A DNA stretch of 64,000 nucleotides, taken from contig CALSFV010000029.1 of the NCBI GenBank assembly GCA_943737045.1, forward strand, positions 124,001-188,000, in the 5' to 3' direction. The notes under the pieces were generated by a model. It worked only from the letters and a program-made list of their open reading frames with translations, had not been told where the DNA came from and made no database searches. Within the stretch, counting starts at the first letter, position 1; the number at the start of each line of letters is the position of its first letter. The position numbers were made by a program, and so were the translations under genes. The DNA comes from Parapristionchus giblindavisi. Lineage: Eukaryota; Nematoda; Chromadorea; Rhabditida; Diplogasteridae. Positions 1 through 13,030 of this stretch are shown in pieces.

Positions 1-370
1 CTTGTGTAAGGATACGGTAGGAATAATTGAAAGTATGGTACCAGTACTTTTATTTCGGAGGGGGGGGATCATCTAGGAAATAGTTCCTTTAATTGTATAA
101 CACCTGGTGAATCGTTGTTTCTTATTTTGATTGGTATCTTGATGAACAAGCGAATTATGAGTGGATTTACCCTTTGATTTGCTGTTGCTCTTTAGTAAGC
201 TTGTGTAAGGATACGGTAGGAATAATTGAAAGTATGGTACCAGTACTTTTATTTCGGAGGGGGGATCATCTAGGAAATAGTTCCTTTAATTGTATAACAC
301 CTGGTGAATCGTTGTTTCTTATTTTGATTGGTATCTTGATGAACAAGCGAATTATGAGTGGATTTACCCT

Positions 371-567
371 TTGATTTGCTGTTGCTCTTTAGTAAGCTTG
401 TGTAAGGATACGGTAGGAATATTTGGAAGTATGGTACCAGTACTTTTATTTCGGAGGGGGGATCATCTAGGAAATAGTTCCTTTAATTGTGTAACACCTG
501 GTGAATCGTTGTTTCTTATTTTGATTGGTATCTTGATGAACAAGCGAATTATGAGTGGATTTACCCT
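371..567 (+). repeat. Reference 197-bp satellite monomer
   Basis: One complete monomer, chosen as a reference. It includes an imperfect dyad around GGTACC (AGTATGGTACCAGTACT, one bulged base), a G-run before ATCATCTAGG, and ends in GTGGATTTACCCTT. The next monomer starts exactly 197 bp later. Confidence 0.95.
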
Positions 568-569
568 TT

Positions 570-778
570 GATTTGCTGTTGCTCTTTAGTAAGCTTGTGT
601 AAGGATACGGTAGGAATAATTGAAAGTATGGTACCAGTACTTTTATTTCGGCGGGAACATCTAGGAAAAAAGTTCCTTTAATTGTTTAACACCTTATTCT
701 TAACACCTGGTGAATCGTGGTTTCTTATTTTGATTGGTATCTTGATGAACAAGCGAATTATGTGTGAATTTACTCTTT
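570..778 (+). repeat. Divergent 209-bp monomer that precedes each spacer
   Basis: Related to the 197-bp monomer but with GGCGGGAACATCTAGG in place of the G-run segment, and an extra stretch containing CACCTTATTCTTAACACC. It ends with TGTGTGAATTTACTCTT. It occurs just before nearly every spacer, for example near 2388, 3518, 4652, 5391, 7706, 9437, 11167, 12897, 15218, 17340, 19857, 24107, 25837, 27357, 29088, 30618, 32340 and 33478. It acts as the phase marker of the HOR. Confidence 0.9.
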
Positions 779-1342
779 GATTTGTTTTTGCTGTTTAGTA
801 ATCTTGTGATATTGGGTGGTACGGTTCTATTGAAAGATGGTGTATAAGTAGTTGAAGGTACGGTAATTGCAGTTCGGCATACTGTATCAGTTTTGAATTG
901 TGCGATAGGAATGGTTTTATCTCAACGAAACCAGTCTAAACTCGGTTATTTTCATATCTGATTAAAAGACAATGTTCTATACCTATTGATCTCTTTGAAT
1001 GTTAATATAGTTTTTAATCAATTATACTAATCAATACCCCTTTTCCAGCTCATCGACATGTTCGCCATCGACGATATCCGCTGATCTACCGTACCCGATC
1101 GTTCATATCGATCGAGCACTATCGATCAGAAGACGGCGATCAAGAGGAGAAAGGTAATACGATTTAATCAATAATGTATAAAGACGTGTTATCATTTTAT
1201 TGTTGTTTGTGTACAAGAATTGAGTCACTGAATGATGTATTGGACATCATAGAATAGACAAGTTAACCTTATCTATTCAATTTATTGATTGATTGCTTTA
1301 TACGCTCACTTAATTACTGTGAATTGAGCAGCGAACATGCTA
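779..1342 (+). repeat. HOR spacer (564 bp), first of 21, containing exon-like cassette X
   Basis: The first ~75 bp are a degenerate monomer. The rest is unrelated to the monomer and contains TTGAAGGTACGGTAATTGCAG, then an intron-like AT-rich stretch, then a GC-richer 105-bp cassette (1049-1153) flanked by TTTTCCAG and GTAATACG, then AT-rich DNA to GCGAACATGCT. Cassette starts in the window are 1049, 2778, 3912, 5046, 5786, 8100, 9829, 11559, 13289, 15611, 17735, 20249, 24492, 26221, 27750, 29478, 31008, 32734, 33871, 35028 and 36360. Confidence 0.92.
1049..1153 (+). other. Exon-like cassette X, first copy in the satellite
   Basis: 105 bp between a 3' splice-site-like TTTTCCAG and a 5' splice-site-like AAAG/GTAATA. 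One frame, entered with two bases carried over, is open throughout and exits leaving two bases, so the exon is phase-symmetric (2-2) and 35 codons long. All 21 copies appear to keep both splice signals and this open frame. The differences seen are substitutions (for example ATCGACATG to ATCAAAATG at 5046 and 5786). Coding function is not proven. Confidence 0.6.
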
Positions 1343-4300
1343 GGATACGGTAGGAATAATTGAAAGTATGGTACCAGTACTTTTATTTCGGGGTGGGGGG
1401 GATCATCTAGGAAATAGTTCTTTAATTGTTTAACACCTGGTGAATCGTTGTTTCTTATTTTGATTGGTACCTAGATGAACACGCGAATTATGAGTGGATT
1501 TACCCTTTGATTTGCTGTTGCTCTTTAGTAAGCTTGTGTAAGGATACGGTAGGAATATTTGGAAGTATGGTACCTGTACTTTTATTTCGGAGGGGGGATT
1601 ATCTAGGAAATAGTTCCTTTAATTGTGTAACACCTGGTGAATCGTTGTTTCTTATTTTGATTGGTATCTTGATGAACAAGCGAATTATGAGTGGATTTAC
1701 CCTTTGATTTGCTGTTGCTCTTTAGTAAGCTTGTGTAAGGATACGGTAGGAATAATTGAAAGTATGGTACCAGTACTTTTATTTCGGAGGGGGGGGATCA
1801 TCTAGGAAATAGTTCCTTTAATTGTATAACACCTGGTGAATCGTTGTTTCTTATTTTGATTGGTATCTTGATGAACAAGCGAATTATGAGTGGATTTACC
1901 CTTTGATTTGCTGTTGCTCTTTAGTAAGCTTGTGTAAGGATACGGTAGGAATAATTGAAAGTATGGTACCAGTACTTTTATTTCGGAGGGGGGATCATCT
2001 AGGAAATAGTTCCTTTAATTGTATAACACCTGGTGAATCGTTGTTTCTTATTTTGATTGGTATCTTGATGAACAAGCGAATTATGAGTGGATTTACCCTT
2101 TGATTTGCTGTTGCTCTTTAGTAAGCTTGTGTAAGGATACGGTAGGAATATTTGGAAGTATGGTACCAGTACTTTTATTTCGGAGGGGGGATCATCTAGG
2201 AAATAGTTCCTTTAATTGTGTAACACCTGGTGAATCGTTGTTTCTTATTTTGATTGGTATCTTGATGAACAAGCGAATTATGAGTGGATTTACCCTTTGA
2301 TTTGCTGTTGCTCTTTAGTAAGCTTGTGTAAGGATACGGTAGGAATAATTGAAAGTATGGTACCAGTACTTTTATTTCGGCGGGAACATCTAGGAAAAAA
2401 GTTCCTTTAATTGTTTAACACCTTATTCTTAACACCTGGTGAATCGTGGTTTCTTATTTTGATTGGTATCTTGATGAACAAGCGAATTATGTGTGAATTT
2501 ACTCTTTGATTTGTTTTTGCTGTTTAGTAATCTTGTGATATTGGGTGGTACGGTTCTATTGAAAGATGGTGTATAAGTAGTTGAAGGTACGGTAATTGCA
2601 GTTCGGCATACTGTATCAGTTTTGAATTGTGCGATAGGAATGGTTTTATCTCAACGAAACCAGTCTAAACTCGGTTATTTTCATATCTGATTAAAAGACA
2701 ATGTTCTATACCTATTGATCTCTTTGAATGTTAATATAGTTTTTAATCAATTATACTAATCAATACCCCTTTTCCAGCTCATCGACATGTTCGCCATCGA
2801 CGATATCCGCTGATCTACCGTACCCGATCGTTCATATCGATCGAGCACTATCGATCAGAAGACGGCGATCAAGAGGAGAAAGGTAATACGATTTAATGAA
2901 TAATGTATAAAGATGTGTTATCATTTTATTGTTGTTTGTGTACAAGAATTGAGTCACTGAATGATGTATAGGACATCATAGAATAGACAAGTTAACCTTA
3001 TCTATTCAATTTATTGATTGATTGCTTTATACGCTCACTTAATTACTGTGAATTGAGCAGCGAACATGCTAGGATACGGTAGGAATAATTGAAAGTATGG
3101 TACCAGTACTTTTATTTCGGAGGGGGGATCATCTAGGAAATAGTTCCTTTAATTGTATAACACCTGGTGAATCGTTGTTTCTTATTTTGATTGGTATCTT
3201 GATGAACAAGCGAATTATGAGTGGATTTACCCTTTGATTTGCTGTTGCTCTTTAGTAAGCTTGTGTAAGGATACGGTAGGAATAATTGAAAGTATGGTAC
3301 CAGTACTTTTATTTCGGAGGGGGGATCATCTAGGAAATAGTTCCTTTAATTGTGTAACACCTGGTGAATCGTTGTTTCTTATTTTGATTGGTATCTTGAT
3401 GAACAAGCGAATTATGAGTGGATTTACCCTTTGATTTGCTGTTGCTCTTTAGTAAGCTTGTGTAAGTATACGGTAGGAATAATTGAAAGTATGGTACCAG
3501 TACTTTTATTTCGGCGGGAACATCTAGGAAAAAAGTTCCTTTAATTGTTTAACACCTTATTCTTAACACCTGGTGAATCGTGGTTTCTTATTTTGATTGG
3601 TATCTTGATGAACAAGCGAATTATGTGTGAATTTACTCTTTGATTTGTTTTTGCTGTTTAGTAATCTTGTGATATTGGGTGGTACGGTTCTATTGAAAGA
3701 TGGTGTATAAGTAGTTGAAGGTACGGTAATTGCAGTTCGGCATACTGTATCAGTTTTGAATTGTGCGATAGGAATGGTTTTATCTCAACGAAACCAGTCT
3801 AAACTCGGTTATTTTCATATCTGATTAAAAGACAATGTTCTATACCTATTGATCTCTTTGAATGTTAATATAGTTTTTAATCAATTATACTAATCAATAC
3901 CCCTTTTCCAGCTCATCGACATGTTCGCCATCGACGATATCCGCTGATCTACCGTACCCGATCGTTCATATCGATCGAGCACTATCGATCAGAAGACGGC
4001 GATCAAGAGGAGAAAGGTAATACGATTTAATGAATAATGTATAAAGATGTGTTATCATTTTATTGTTGTTTGTGTACAAGAATTGAGTCACTGAATGATG
4101 TATAGGACATCATAGAATAGACAAGTTAACCTTATCTATTCAATTTATTGATTGATTGCTTTATACGCTCACTTAATTACTGTGAATTGAGCAGCGAACA
4201 TGCTAGGATACGGTAGGAATAATTGAAAGTATGGTACCAGTACTTTTATTTCGGAGGGGGGATCATCTAGGAAATAGTTCCTTTAATTGTATAACACCTG

Positions 4301-6841
4301 GTGAATCGTTGTTTCTTATTTTGATTGGTATCTTGATGAACAAGCGAATTATGAGTGGATTTACCCTTTGATTTGCTGTTGCTCTTTAGTAAGCTTGTGT
4401 AAGGATACGGTAGGAATATTTGGAAGTATGGTACCAGTACTTTTATTTCGGAGGGGGGATCATCTAGGAAATAGTTCCTTTAATTGTGTAACACCTGGTG
4501 AATCGTTGTTTCTTATTTTGATTGGTATCTTGATGAACAAGCGAATTATGAGTGGATTTACCCTTTGATTTGCTGTTGCTCTTTAGTAAGCTTGTGTAAG
4601 GATACGGTAGGAATAATTGAAAGTATGGTACCAGTACTTTTATTTCGGCGGGAACATCTAGGAAAAAAGTTCCTTTAATTGTTTAACACCTTATTCTTAA
4701 CACCTGGTGAATCGTGGTTTCTTATTTTGATTGGTATCTTGATGAACAAGCGAATTATGTGTGAATTTACTCTTTGATTTGTTTTTGCTGTTTAGTAATC
4801 TTGTGATATTGGGTGGTACGGTTCTATTGAAAGATGGTGTATAAGTAGTTGAAGGTTCGGTAATTGCAGTTCGGCATACTGTATCAGTTTTGAATTGTGC
4901 GATAGGAATGGTTTTATCTCAACGAAACCAGTCTAAACTCGGTTATTTTCATATCTGATTAAAAGACAATGTTCTATACCTATTGATCTCTTTGAATGTT
5001 AATATAGTTTTTAATCAATTATACTAATCAATACCCCTTTTCCAGCTCATCAAAATGTTCGCCATCGACGATATCCGCTGATCTACCGTACCCGATCGTT
5101 CATATCGATCGAGCACTATCGATCAGAAGACGGCGATCAAGAGGAGAAAGGTAATACGATTTAATCAATAATGTATAAAGATGTGTTATCATTTTATTGT
5201 TGTTTGTGTACAAGAATTGAGTCACTGAATGATGTATAGGACATCATAGAATAGACAAGTTAACCTTATCTATTCAATTTATTGATTGATTGCTTTATAC
5301 GCTCACTTAATTACTGTGAATTGAGCAGCGAACATGCTAGGATACGGTAGGAATAATTGAAAGTATGGTACCAGTACTTTTATTTCGGCGGGAACATCTA
5401 GGAAAAAAGTTCCTTTAATTGTTTAACACCTTATTCTTAACACCTGGTGAATCGTGGTTTCTTATTTTGATTGGTATCTTGATGAACAAGCGAATTATGT
5501 GTGAATTTACTCTTTGATTTGTTTTTGCTGTTTAGTAATCTTGTGATATTGGGTGGTACGGTTCTATTGAAAGATGGTGTATAAGTAGTTGAAGGTTCGG
5601 TAATTGCAGTTCGGCATACTGTATCAGTTTTGAATTGTGCGATAGGAATGGTTTTATCTCAACGAAACCAGTCTAAACTCGGTTATTTTCATATCTGATT
5701 AAAAGACAATGTTCTATACCTATTGATCTCTTTGAATGTTAATATAGTTTTTAATCAATTATACTAATCAATACCCCTTTTCCAGCTCATCAAAATGTTC
5801 GCCATCGACGATATCCGCTGATCTACCGTACCCGATCGTTCATATCGATCGAGCACTATCGATCAGAAGACGGCGATCAAGAGGAGAAAGGTAATACGAT
5901 TTAATCAATAATGTATAAAGATGTGTTATCATTTTATTGTTGTTTGTGTACAAGAATTGAGTCACTGAATGATGTATAGGACATCATAGAATAGACAAGT
6001 TAACCTTATCTATTCAATTTATTGATTGATTGCTTTATACGCTCACTTAATTACTGTGAATTGAGCAGCGAACATGCTAGGATACGGTAGGAATAATTGA
6101 AAGTATGGTACCAGTACTTTTATTTCGGAGGGGGGATCATCTAGGAAATAGTTCCTTTAATTGTTTAACACCTGGTGAATCGTTGTTTCTTATTTTGATT
6201 GGTACCTAGATGAACACGCGAATTATGAGTGGATTTACCCTTTGATTTGCTGTTGCTCTTTAGTAAGCTTGTGTAAGGATACGGTAGGAATAATTGAAAG
6301 TATGGTACCAGTACTTTTATTTCGGAGGGGGGATCATCTAGGAAATAGTTCCTTTAATTGTATAACACCTGGTGAATCGTTGTTTCTTATTTTGATTGGT
6401 ATCTTGATGAACAAGCGAATTATGAGTGGATTTACCCTTCGATTTGCTGTTGCTCTTTAGTAAGCTTGTGTAAGGATACGGTAGGAATATTTGGAAGTAT
6501 GGTACCAGTACTTTTATTTCGGAGGGGGGATCATCTAGGAAATAGTTCCTTTAATTGTATAACACCTGGTGAATCGTTGTTTCTTATTTTGATTGGTATC
6601 TTGATGAACAAGCGAATTATGAGTGGATTTACCCTTTGATTTGCTGTTGCTCTTTAGTAAGCTTGTGTAAGGATACGGTAGGAATATTTGGAAGTATGGT
6701 ACCAGTACTTTTATTTCGGAGGGGGGATCATCTAGGAAATAGTTCCTTTAATTGTGTAACACCTGGTGAATCGTTGTTTCTTATTTTGATTGGTATCTTG
6801 ATGAACAAGCGAATTATGAGTGGATTTACCCTTTGATTTGC

Positions 6842-7027
6842 TGTTGCTCTTTAGTAAGCTTGTGTAAGGATACGGTAGGAATAATTGAAAGTATGGTACC
6901 AGTACTTTTATTTCGGCGGGAACATCTAGGAAAAAAGTTCCTTTAATTGTATAACACCTGGTGAATCGTTGTTTCTTATTTTGATTGGTATCTTGATGAA
7001 CAAGCGAATTATGAGTGGATTTACCCT
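6842..7027 (+). repeat. Hybrid monomer (divergent first half, ordinary second half)
   Basis: Begins as the divergent class (GGCGGGAACATCTAGG, near 6915) but continues as an ordinary monomer (TTGTATAACACCTGG), with no spacer following. A second hybrid lies near 19065-19100. These look like junctions of unequal exchange between monomer classes. Confidence 0.75.
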
Positions 7028-7849
7028 TTGATTTGCTGTTGCTCTTTAGTAAGCTTGTGTAAGGATACGGTAGGAATATTTGGAAGTATGGTACCAGTAC
7101 TTTTATTTCGGAGGGGGGATCATCTAGGAAATAGTTCCTTTAATTGTGTAACACCTGGTGAATCGTTGTTTCTTATTTTGATTGGTATCTTGATGAACAA
7201 GCGAATTATGAGTGGATTTACCCTTTGATTTGCTGTTGCTCTTTAGTAAGCTTGTGTAAGGATACGGTAGGAATATTTGGAAGTATGGTACCAGTACTTT
7301 TATTTCGGAGGGGGGATCATCTAGGAAATAGTTCCTTTAATTGTATAACACCTGGTGAATCGTTGTTTCTTATTTTGATTGGTATCTTGATGAACAAGCG
7401 AATTATGAGTGGATTTACCCTTTGATTTGCTGTTGCTCTTTAGTAAGCTTGTGTAAGGATACGGTAGGAATATTTGGAAGTATGGTACCAGTACTTTTAT
7501 TTCGGAGGGGGGATCATCTAGGAAATAGTTCCTTTAATTGTGTAACACCTGGTGAATCGTTGTTTCTTATTTTGATTGGTATCTTGATGAACAAGCGAAT
7601 TATGAGTGGATTTACCCTTTGATTTGCTGTTGCTCTTTAGTAAGCTTGTGTAAGGATACGGTAGGAATAATTGAAAGTATGGTACCAGTACTTTTATTTC
7701 GGCGGGAACATCTAGGAAAAAAGTTCCTTTAATTGTTTAACACCTTATTCTTAACACCTGGTGAATCGTGGTTTCTTATTTTGATTGGTATCTTGATGAA
7801 CAAGCGAATTATGTGTGAATTTACTCTTTGATTTGTTTTTGCTGTTTAG

Positions 7850-10800
7850 TAATCTTGTGATATTGGGTGGTACGGTTCTATTGAAAGATGGTGTATAAGT
7901 AGTTGAAGGTACGGTAATTGCAGTTCGGCATACTGTATCAGTTTTGAATTGTGCGATAGGAATGGTTTTATCTCAACGAAACCAGTCTAAACTCGGTTAT
8001 TTTCATATCTGATTAAAAGACAATGTTCTATACCTATTGATCTCTTTGAATGTTAATATAGTTTTTAATCAATTATACTAATCAATACCCCTTTTCCAGC
8101 TCATCGAAATGTTCGCCATCGACGATATCCGCTGATCTACCGTACCCGATCGTTCATATCGATCGAGCACTATCGATCAGAAGACGGCGATCAAGAGGAG
8201 AAAGGTAATACGATTTAATCAATAATGTATAAAGATGTGTTATCATTTTATTGTTGTTTGTGTACAAGAATTGAGTCACTGAATGATGTATAGGACATCA
8301 TAGAATAGACAAGTTAACCATATCTATTCAATTTATTGATTGATTGCTTTATACGCTCACTTAATTACTGTGAATTGAGCAGCGAACATGCTAGGATACG
8401 GTAGGAATAATTGAAAGTATGGTACCAGTACTTTTATTTCGGGGTGGGGGGGGGATCATCTAGGAAATAGTTCTTTAATTGTTTAACACCTGGTGAATCG
8501 TTGCTTCTTATTTTGATTGGTACCTAGATGAACACGCGAATTATGAGTGGATTTACCCTTTGATTTGGTGTTGCTCTTTAGTAAGCTTGTGTAAGGATAC
8601 GGTAGGAATAATTGAAAGTATGGTACCAGTACTTTTATTTCGGAGGGGGGATCATCTAGGAAATAGTTCCTTTAATTGTATAACACCTGGTGAATCGTTG
8701 TTTCTTATTTTGATTGGTATCTTGATGAACAAGCGAATTATGAGTGGATTTACCCTTTGATTTGCTGTTGCTCTTTAGTAAGCTTGTGTAAGGATACGGT
8801 AGGAATATTTGGAAGTATGGTACCTGTACTTTTATTTCGGAGGGGGTATCATCTAGGAAATAGTTCCTTTAATTGTGTAACACCTGGTGAATCGTTGTTT
8901 CTTATTTTGATTGGTATCTTGATGAACAAGCGAATTATGAGTGGATTTACCCTTTGATTTGCTGTTGCTCTTTAGTAAGCTTGTGTAAGGATACAGTAGG
9001 AATATTTGGAAGTATGGTACCAGTACTTTTATTTCGGAGGGGGGATCATCTAGGAAATAGTTCCTTTAATTGTATAACACCTGGTGAATCGTTGTTTCTT
9101 ATTTTGATTGGTATCTTGATGAACAAGCGAATTATGAGTGGATTTACCCTTTGATTTGCTGTTGCTCTTTAGTAAGCTTGTGTAAGGATACGGTAGGAAT
9201 ATTTGGAAGTATGGTACCAGTACTTTTATTTCGGAGGGGGGATCATCTAGGAAATAGTTCCTTTAATTGTGTAACACCTGGTGAATCGTTGTTTCTTATT
9301 TTGATTGGTATCTTGATGAACAAGCGAATTATGAGTGGATTTACCCTTTGATTTGCTGTTGCTCTTTAGTAAGCTTATGTAAGGATACGGTAGGAATAAT
9401 TGAAAGTATGGTACCAGTACTTTTATTTCGGCGGGAACATCTAGGAAAAAAGTTCCTTTGATTGTTTAACACCTTATTCTTAACACCTGGTGAATCGTGG
9501 TTTCTTATTTTGATTGGTATCTTGATGAACAATCGAATTATGTGTGAATTTACTCTTTGATTTGTTTTTGCTGTTTAGTAATCTTGTGATATTGGGTGGT
9601 ACGGTTCTATTGAAAGATGGTGTATAAGTAGTTGAAGGTACGGTAATTGCAGTTCGGCATACTGTATCAGTTTTGAATTGTGCGATAGGAATGGTTTTAT
9701 CTCAACGAAACCAGTCTAAACTCGGTTATTTTCATATCTGATTAAAAGACAATGTTCTATACCTGTTGATCTCTTTGAATGTTAATATAGTTTTTAATCA
9801 ATTATACTAATCAATACCCCTTTTCCAGCTCATCGACATGTTCGCCATCGACGATATCCGCTGATCTACCGTACCCGATCGTTCATATCGATCGAGCACT
9901 ATCGATCAGAAGACGGCGATCAAGAGGAGAAAGGTAATACGATTTAATCAATAATGTATAAAGATGTGTTATCATTTTATTGTTGTTTGTGTACAAGAAT
10001 TGAGTCACTGAATGATGTATAGGACATCATAGAATAGACAAGTTAACCTTATCTATTCAATTTATTGATTGATTGCTTTATACGCTCACTTAATTACTGT
10101 GAATTGAGCAGCGAACATGCTAGGATACGGTAGGAATAATTGAAAGTATGGTACCAGTACTTTTATTTCGGGGTGGGGGGGGGGATCATCTAGGAAATAG
10201 TTCTTTAATTGTTTAACACCTGGTGAATCGTTGCTTCTTATTTTGATTGGTACCTAGATGAACACGCGAATTATGAGTGGATTTACCCTTTGATTTGGTG
10301 TTGCTCTTTAGTAAGCTTGTGTAAGGATACGGTAGGAATAATTGAAAGTATGGTACCAGTACTTTTATTTCGGAGGGGGGATCATCTAGGAAATAGTTCC
10401 TTTAATTGTATAACACCTGGTGAATCGTTGTTTCTTATTTTGATTGGTATCTTGATGAACAAGCGAATTATGAGTGGATTTACCCTTTGATTTGCTGTTG
10501 CTCTTTAGTAAGCTTGTGTAAGGATACGGTAGGAATATTTGGAAGTATGGTACCTGTACTTTTATTTCGGAGGGGGTATCATCTAGGAAATAGTTCCTTT
10601 AATTGTGTAACACCTGGTGAATCGTTGTTTCTTATTTTGATTGGTATCTTGATGAACAAGCGAATTATGAGTGGATTTACCCTTTGATTTGCTGTTGCTC
10701 TTTAGTAAGCTTGTGTAAGGATACGGTAGGAATATTTGGAAGTATGGTACCAGTACTTTTATTTCGGAGGGGGGATCATCTAGGAAATAGTTCCTTTAAT

Positions 10801-13030
10801 TGTATAACACCTGGTGAATCGTTGTTTCTTATTTTGATTGGTATCTTGATGAACAAGCGAATTATGAGTGGATTTACCCTTTGATTTGCTGTTGCTCTTT
10901 AGTAAGCTTGTGTAAGGATACGGTAGGAATATTTGGAAGTATGGTACCAGTACTTTTATTTCGGAGGGGGGATCATCTAGGAAATAGTTCCTTTAATTGT
11001 GTAACACCTGGTGAATCGTTGTTTCTTATTTTGATTGGTATCTTGATGAACAAGCGAATTATGAGTGGATTTACCCTTTGATTTGCTGTTGCTCTTTAGT
11101 AAGCTTATGTAAGGATACGGTAGGAATAATTGAAAGTATGGTACCAGTACTTTTATTTCGGCGGGAACATCTAGGAAAAAAGTTCCTTTGATTGTTTAAC
11201 ACCTTATTCTTAACACCTGGTGAATCGTGGTTTCTTATTTTGATTGGTATCTTGATGAACAATCGAATTATGTGTGAATTTACTCTTTGATTTGTTTTTG
11301 CTGTTTAGTAATCTTGTGATATTGGGTGGTACGGTTCTATTGAAAGATGGTGTATAAGTAGTTGAAGGTACGGTAATTGCAGTTCGGCATACTGTATCAG
11401 TTTTGAATTGTGCGATAGGAATGGTTTTATCTCAACGAAACCAGTCTAAACTCGGTTATTTTCATATCTGATTAAAAGACAATGTTCTATACCTGTTGAT
11501 CTCTTTGAATGTTAATATAGTTTTTAATCAATTATACTAATCAATACCCCTTTTCCAGCTCATCGACATGTTCGCCATCGACGATATCCGCTGATCTACC
11601 GTACCCGATCGTTCATATCGATCGAGCACTATCGATCAGAAGACGGCGATCAAGAGGAGAAAGGTAATACGATTTAATCAATAATGTATAAAGATGTGTT
11701 ATCATTTTATTGTTGTTTGTGTACAAGAATTGAGTCACTGAATGATGTATAGGACATCATAGAATAGACAAGTTAACCTTATCTATTCAATTTATTGATT
11801 GATTGCTTTATACGCTCACTTAATTACTGTGAATTGAGCAGCGAACATGCTAGGATACGGTAGGAATAATTGAAAGTATGGTACCAGTACTTTTATTTCG
11901 GGGTGGGGGGGGGGATCATCTAGGAAATAGTTCTTTAATTGTTTAACACCTGGTGAATCGTTGCTTCTTATTTTGATTGGTACCTAGATGAACACGCGAA
12001 TTATGAGTGGATTTACCCTTTGATTTGGTGTTGCTCTTTAGTAAGCTTGTGTAAGGATACGGTAGGAATAATTGAAAGTATGGTACCAGTACTTTTATTT
12101 CGGAGGGGGGATCATCTAGGAAATAGTTCCTTTAATTGTATAACACCTGGTGAATCGTTGTTTCTTATTTTGATTGGTATCTTGATGAACAAGCGAATTA
12201 TGAGTGGATTTACCCTTTGATTTGCTGTTGCTCTTTAGTAAGCTTGTGTAAGGATACGGTAGGAATATTTGGAAGTATGGTACCTGTACTTTTATTTCGG
12301 AGGGGGTATCATCTAGGAAATAGTTCCTTTAATTGTGTAACACCTGGTGAATCGTTGTTTCTTATTTTGATTGGTATCTTGATGAACAAGCGAATTATGA
12401 GTGGATTTACCCTTTGATTTGCTGTTGCTCTTTAGTAAGCTTGTGTAAGGATACGGTAGGAATATTTGGAAGTATGGTACCAGTACTTTTATTTCGGAGG
12501 GGGGATCATCTAGGAAATAGTTCCTTTAATTGTATAACACCTGGTGAATCGTTGTTTCTTATTTTGATTGGTATCTTGATGAACAAGCGAATTATGAGTG
12601 GATTTACCCTTTGATTTGCTGTTGCTCTTTAGTAAGCTTGTGTAAGGATACGGTAGGAATATTTGGAAGTATGGTACCAGTACTTTTATTTCGGAGGGGG
12701 GATCATCTAGGAAATAGTTCCTTTAATTGTGTAACACCTGGTGAATCGTTGTTTCTTATTTTGATTGGTATCTTGATGAACAAGCGAATTATGAGTGGAT
12801 TTACCCTTTGATTTGCTGTTGCTCTTTAGTAAGCTTGTGTAAGGATACGGTAGGAATAATTGAAAGTATGGTACCAGTACTTTTATTTCGGCGGGAACAT
12901 CTAGGAAAAAAGTTCCTTTGATTGTTTAACACCTTATTCTTAACACCTGGTGAATCGTGGTTTCTTATTTTGATTGGTATCTTGATGAACAAGCGAATTA
13001 TGTGTGAATTTACTCTTTGATTTGTTTTTG
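7850..13030 (+). repeat. Three near-identical 1730-bp HOR units in tandem
   Basis: Spacer cassettes at 8100, 9829, 11559 and 13289 are 1729-1730 bp apart (n=5 monomers). Rare variants recur at exactly this spacing: GATTTGGTGTTGCTC at about 8560, 10290 and 12020; and a G-run followed by TATC. Only scattered single-base differences separate the units, so this block was amplified recently compared with the flanks. Confidence 0.9.

Noticed and set aside
174..374. Dozens of repeated 66-codon open frames in the satellite
   Set aside because: They start at TTG, overlap the previous stop, depend on the satellite period, and are broken wherever the G-run length changes. They are a property of the monomer, not genes.
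9341..9532. Repeated 63-codon minus-strand frames in divergent monomers
   Set aside because: Antisense to satellite sequence, with no start context or conservation beyond that of the repeat.
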